Source: Demequina maris
GTDB lineage: Bacteria; Actinomycetota; Actinomycetes; Actinomycetales; Demequinaceae
Reading direction: 5' to 3'
NCBI RefSeq assembly: GCF_000971155.1
Contig: NZ_BBLX01000004.1
Span: 203,647 to 267,646, forward strand
Length of the DNA: 64,000 nucleotides
The notes beneath the pieces are model-generated. The model was not told the origin of the DNA, ran no database searches, and saw only the letters and a program-made list of their open reading frames with translations. Shown piece after piece: positions 62,168-64,000 of this stretch. How positions within the stretch are numbered: the first letter of the stretch is position 1; every line of letters starts with the position of its first letter. A program made the position numbers and the translations under genes.

Positions 62168-62724
62168 CGCGCACCTCCCTTCGCGGTGATGACGACGTGG
62201 TGCGCGGCACCGCCGTCGGCGGCGTCCCTCGGATCGAGACCGAAGTCGCCGTGGGTGCGGCGCAGCGTCGCGATGCCGTCATGGAGATAGCGCCGCACGG
62301 ATCCGGGCGCGAGACCGAGCTGCTCGGCGATCGCCACGGCGCTCAGCCCGTCGAGGTACCGCATCACCACGCAGGTGCGCTCGCGAGGGGGGAGCGACAG
62401 CACCGCGTCCATGAGCGCCTCGTGCAGGTCGGCCGCATCCGTGGGGTCGGGGCTGACGCGGTCCGCGACGCGGTCGTCACGCTGGGGCCGCGCCCTCGCG
62501 CGGCGGTGGCCGTCGATGGAGGACGTCTGGATCGCGCGCTTCACGTACGCGTGAGCGGCGTCGACGGTCTCCGGGGCCCGTCCGCGGGCGAACACGCGCA
62601 CGAGGGCCTCCTGCACCAGGTCCTCCGCTGTGTGCGGATCACCCGTCAGCACGTACGCGTATGCGAACAACGCGCCACCGCGCTCCCGCAGCACGCGGTC
62701 GAGCGCAACCCCCCAGCCGCTCAC
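62164..62724 (-). CDS. ECF sigma factor, SigE family (pair 1)
   Basis: 186 residues, canonical. Region 2 HTAEDLVQEALVRVFARG with YVKRAIQTSSIDGHRR; region 4 LPPRERTCVVMRYLDGLSAVAIAEQLGLAPGSVRRYL. Tail FGLDPRDAADGG-x3-HVVITAKGGAR. GTG 62724 follows GGAGGAGGCAGC; an upstream in-frame extension is rejected. Its promoter (CCAAC-N17-CGTT) is itself ECF-like, so the factor probably drives its own operon. Confidence 0.93.
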   Translation of the reverse strand: MSGWGVALDRVLRERGGALFAYAYVLTGDPHTAEDLVQEALVRVFARGRAPETVDAAHAYVKRAIQTSSIDGHRRARARPQRDDRVADRVSPDPTDAADLHEALMDAVLSLPPRERTCVVMRYLDGLSAVAIAEQLGLAPGSVRRYLHDGIATLRRTHGDFGLDPRDAADGGAAHHVVITAKGGAR

Positions 62725-62759
62725 GCTGCCTCCTCCATGTGGCCTGATCTGGCCACGAG

Positions 62760-62785
62760 AACGCATCCTTGCGCGGAAACGTTGG
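62760..62785 (-). promoter_or_regulatory. ECF-type promoter of sigma pair 1
   Basis: On the minus strand CCAAC (62785-62781), 17 bp, CGTT (62763-62760) then CTC. The same two boxes and spacer length occur at 7025, 8807 and 10628 before propeller genes, with an unrelated spacer sequence. Confidence 0.6.
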
Positions 62786-62828
62786 GGCGGTTCGTGCGCC
62801 GCGCCCACGCCGGCTCTACTGTCGCCTC

Positions 62829-63665
62829 ATGACCCGCACCGGAGAGCTCGACCGCCCTGACGGTCGCACCGTCCGCTGGTACACGGACGGCCCCGACGAT
62901 GCCGACCTCGTCCTCTTCTGGCACCACGGCACCCCGAACATCGGGCAGCCGCCCGGCCCGCTCATGAAGCCGGCCACCGACCGTGGCATCCGATGGGTGT
63001 CCATCGACCGGCCCGGGTACGGCGGTTCGACGCGGCGCGAGGGACGATGCGTGGCGGACGTGGTCGAGGACGTCGCCGCGGTCGCGGACGAGCTGGAGAT
63101 CGAGCGCTTCGCGGTCGTCGGGCACTCGGGTGGTGGCCCCCACGCGCTCGCGTGTGCGGCTCTGCTCTCCTCGCGCGTGCGCGCGTGCCTCTCCATCGCG
63201 GGGCTCGCGCCCTTCGAGGCCGGGGGGCTGGACTGGTACGGCGGCATGGCGAAGGGCGGACGCCTCGAGCTCGAGGCCGCCGCGCTCGGACCCGCCGCGC
63301 TACGCGCGCAGCTCGCCGAGGAGTGGGATCCCGACAGCTTCACGCCCGAGGACAACGGCGCGCTCGCGGGGGAGTGGGGCTGGTTCACCGGGATCGTGAA
63401 GGCCGCGCTCGAGCTCGGGCCCGACGGCATGATCGACGACGACCTGGCCTACGTGCGCCCGTGGGGCTTCGCCCCGGAGGACGCCGGCGCGGTGCCGGTG
63501 CTGCTCGCCCATGGGGGTAAGGATCGCGTGGTCCCCTACACGCACGGGGAGTGGCTCGCCGGCGAGATCGGCGACGCGGAGCGGCGGTTCTTCCCGGACG
63601 ACGGCCACATCTCCGTCCTGCTGCATGCCGAGACCCTTCTCGACTGGCTCGTCGAGGCCGCCTGA
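62829..63665 (+). CDS. Alpha/beta hydrolase
   Basis: 278 residues. LVLFWHHGTPNIGQ oxyanion loop, nucleophile elbow GHSGGG, acid region LLAHGGKDRVVPY and catalytic His in DDGHISVLL. RPGYGGSTRREGR is typical of the proline iminopeptidase/esterase-like group, but there is no cap motif specific to peptidases. TACTGT at 62817-62822 ends 6 nt before the ATG (leaderless). Divergent from the sigma array. Cytosolic; substrate unknown. Confidence 0.88.
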   Translation: MTRTGELDRPDGRTVRWYTDGPDDADLVLFWHHGTPNIGQPPGPLMKPATDRGIRWVSIDRPGYGGSTRREGRCVADVVEDVAAVADELEIERFAVVGHSGGGPHALACAALLSSRVRACLSIAGLAPFEAGGLDWYGGMAKGGRLELEAAALGPAALRAQLAEEWDPDSFTPEDNGALAGEWGWFTGIVKAALELGPDGMIDDDLAYVRPWGFAPEDAGAVPVLLAHGGKDRVVPYTHGEWLAGEIGDAERRFFPDDGHISVLLHAETLLDWLVEAA

Positions 63666-63759
63666 GAGCACTCGCGAGCGGGCGCCGGAGCCGTCCTGGC
63701 GGGCCGGGTCGCCCACGCCAGGGCTTCTACCTGGGGTAACCAAGTCATGGCCGTTCCGG

Positions 63760-64000
63760 TTGGACAAGGCTGAAACATGTGTGTAACTTATTCCGAGTCG
63801 CCAACGCGGGGCCCGAGAGGGAAAACGCCTGGTGACGAGGCTCCTGAAGAGCCGGATCCGACGGTCAGCGAACCGGACGAAACGGTGTAAGATGGAGAGC
63901 CGCTCGAGAGAACGAACTCCCCAAGATGCCGACAAGGCGATTTGGCGAGATCCTGACGATCGAGTAGCATGAACAGGTTGCCCCGAGCGAGGTCCTGAAT
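63760..64000 (+). promoter_or_regulatory. Tandem promoters and leader of a ribosomal RNA operon starting beyond the right edge
   Basis: The 335 bp after the hydrolase hold no gene. P1: TTGGAC (63760), 18 bp, TAACTT (63784). P2: weak TCAGCG, 17 bp, TAAGAT (63888). P3: TTGGCG (63942), 17 bp, TAGCAT (63965). P3 is followed by GAACAGGTTGCCCCGAGCG, matching the conserved rRNA leader of actinobacteria (mycobacterial rrnA has GGGTTGCCCCGAAGCG after its P3). The 16S gene itself is not in the window. Confidence 0.78.

Overview
The window is GC-rich, dense with genes and actinobacterial in character. GTG and TTG starts are common, and many genes have a TAnnnT -10 box exactly 6-7 nt before the start codon (leaderless transcripts). 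Typical actinobacterial families are present: SARP/BTAD-STAND regulators, SigE-type ECF sigma factors, a three-helix-bundle arsenic-type protein and a class I KARI. A Micrococcales member (Cellulomonas/Demequina-like) is my best guess, inferred from gene content only.

Layout. 1-5 kb: a truncated photolyase, a lipoprotein, two NADPH:FMN reductases, a TipA-like MerR regulator and a secreted choice-of-anchor I protein. 5-35 kb: the branched-chain amino acid genes ilvD, ilvB-ilvN-ilvC (with a leader-peptide attenuator), leuB and ilvE. Two accessory blocks split them. Block 1 (7.0-14.0 kb) holds four membrane-anchored or secreted TolB-like beta-propeller proteins, three of them behind duplicated promoters, plus a zinc-ribbon protein. 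Block 2 (17.9-32.8 kb) holds three giant membrane-spanning SARP-STAND-propeller regulators, each divergent from a small exported protein. Two of those small proteins carry YEPMCGGVPPYA-type repeats. 35-54 kb: PEBP protein, two hydrolases (one of them past 62 kb), acyl-CoA synthetase, ABC exporter, two-component system, a frameshifted membrane gene, an HNH restriction-like nuclease, an arsR-permease-thioredoxin operon, an RHH/Doc toxin-antitoxin pair, a second ilvE and a YgjP-like metallopeptidase. 54-62.7 kb: four tandem pairs of ECF sigma factor plus overlapping single-pass membrane protein. The right edge carries tandem promoters and the GGTTGCCCC leader motif of a ribosomal RNA operon whose genes lie just outside.

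Three things stand out. (1) The SARP-STAND modules share the same promoter geometry: a leaderless GTG start, TTGACC-N17-nACnnT-like promoter, and 11-bp-phased heptamer pairs 17-19 bp upstream of the -35. They look like a sensor/exported-repeat-protein signalling system. (2) The ECF array pairs each sigma factor with an extracellular protein built of two Cys-pair modules; the promoter of its first operon resembles the duplicated promoters of the propeller array. (3) The word GGACGATGCG occurs 38 times by my manual count, in both orientations, in genes and gene ends and as inverted pairs forming terminator-like hairpins. This is the pattern expected of a DNA-uptake-type or other genome-wide signal word.

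All calls are from reading sequence; no database search was run. Residue positions are approximate for long proteins.
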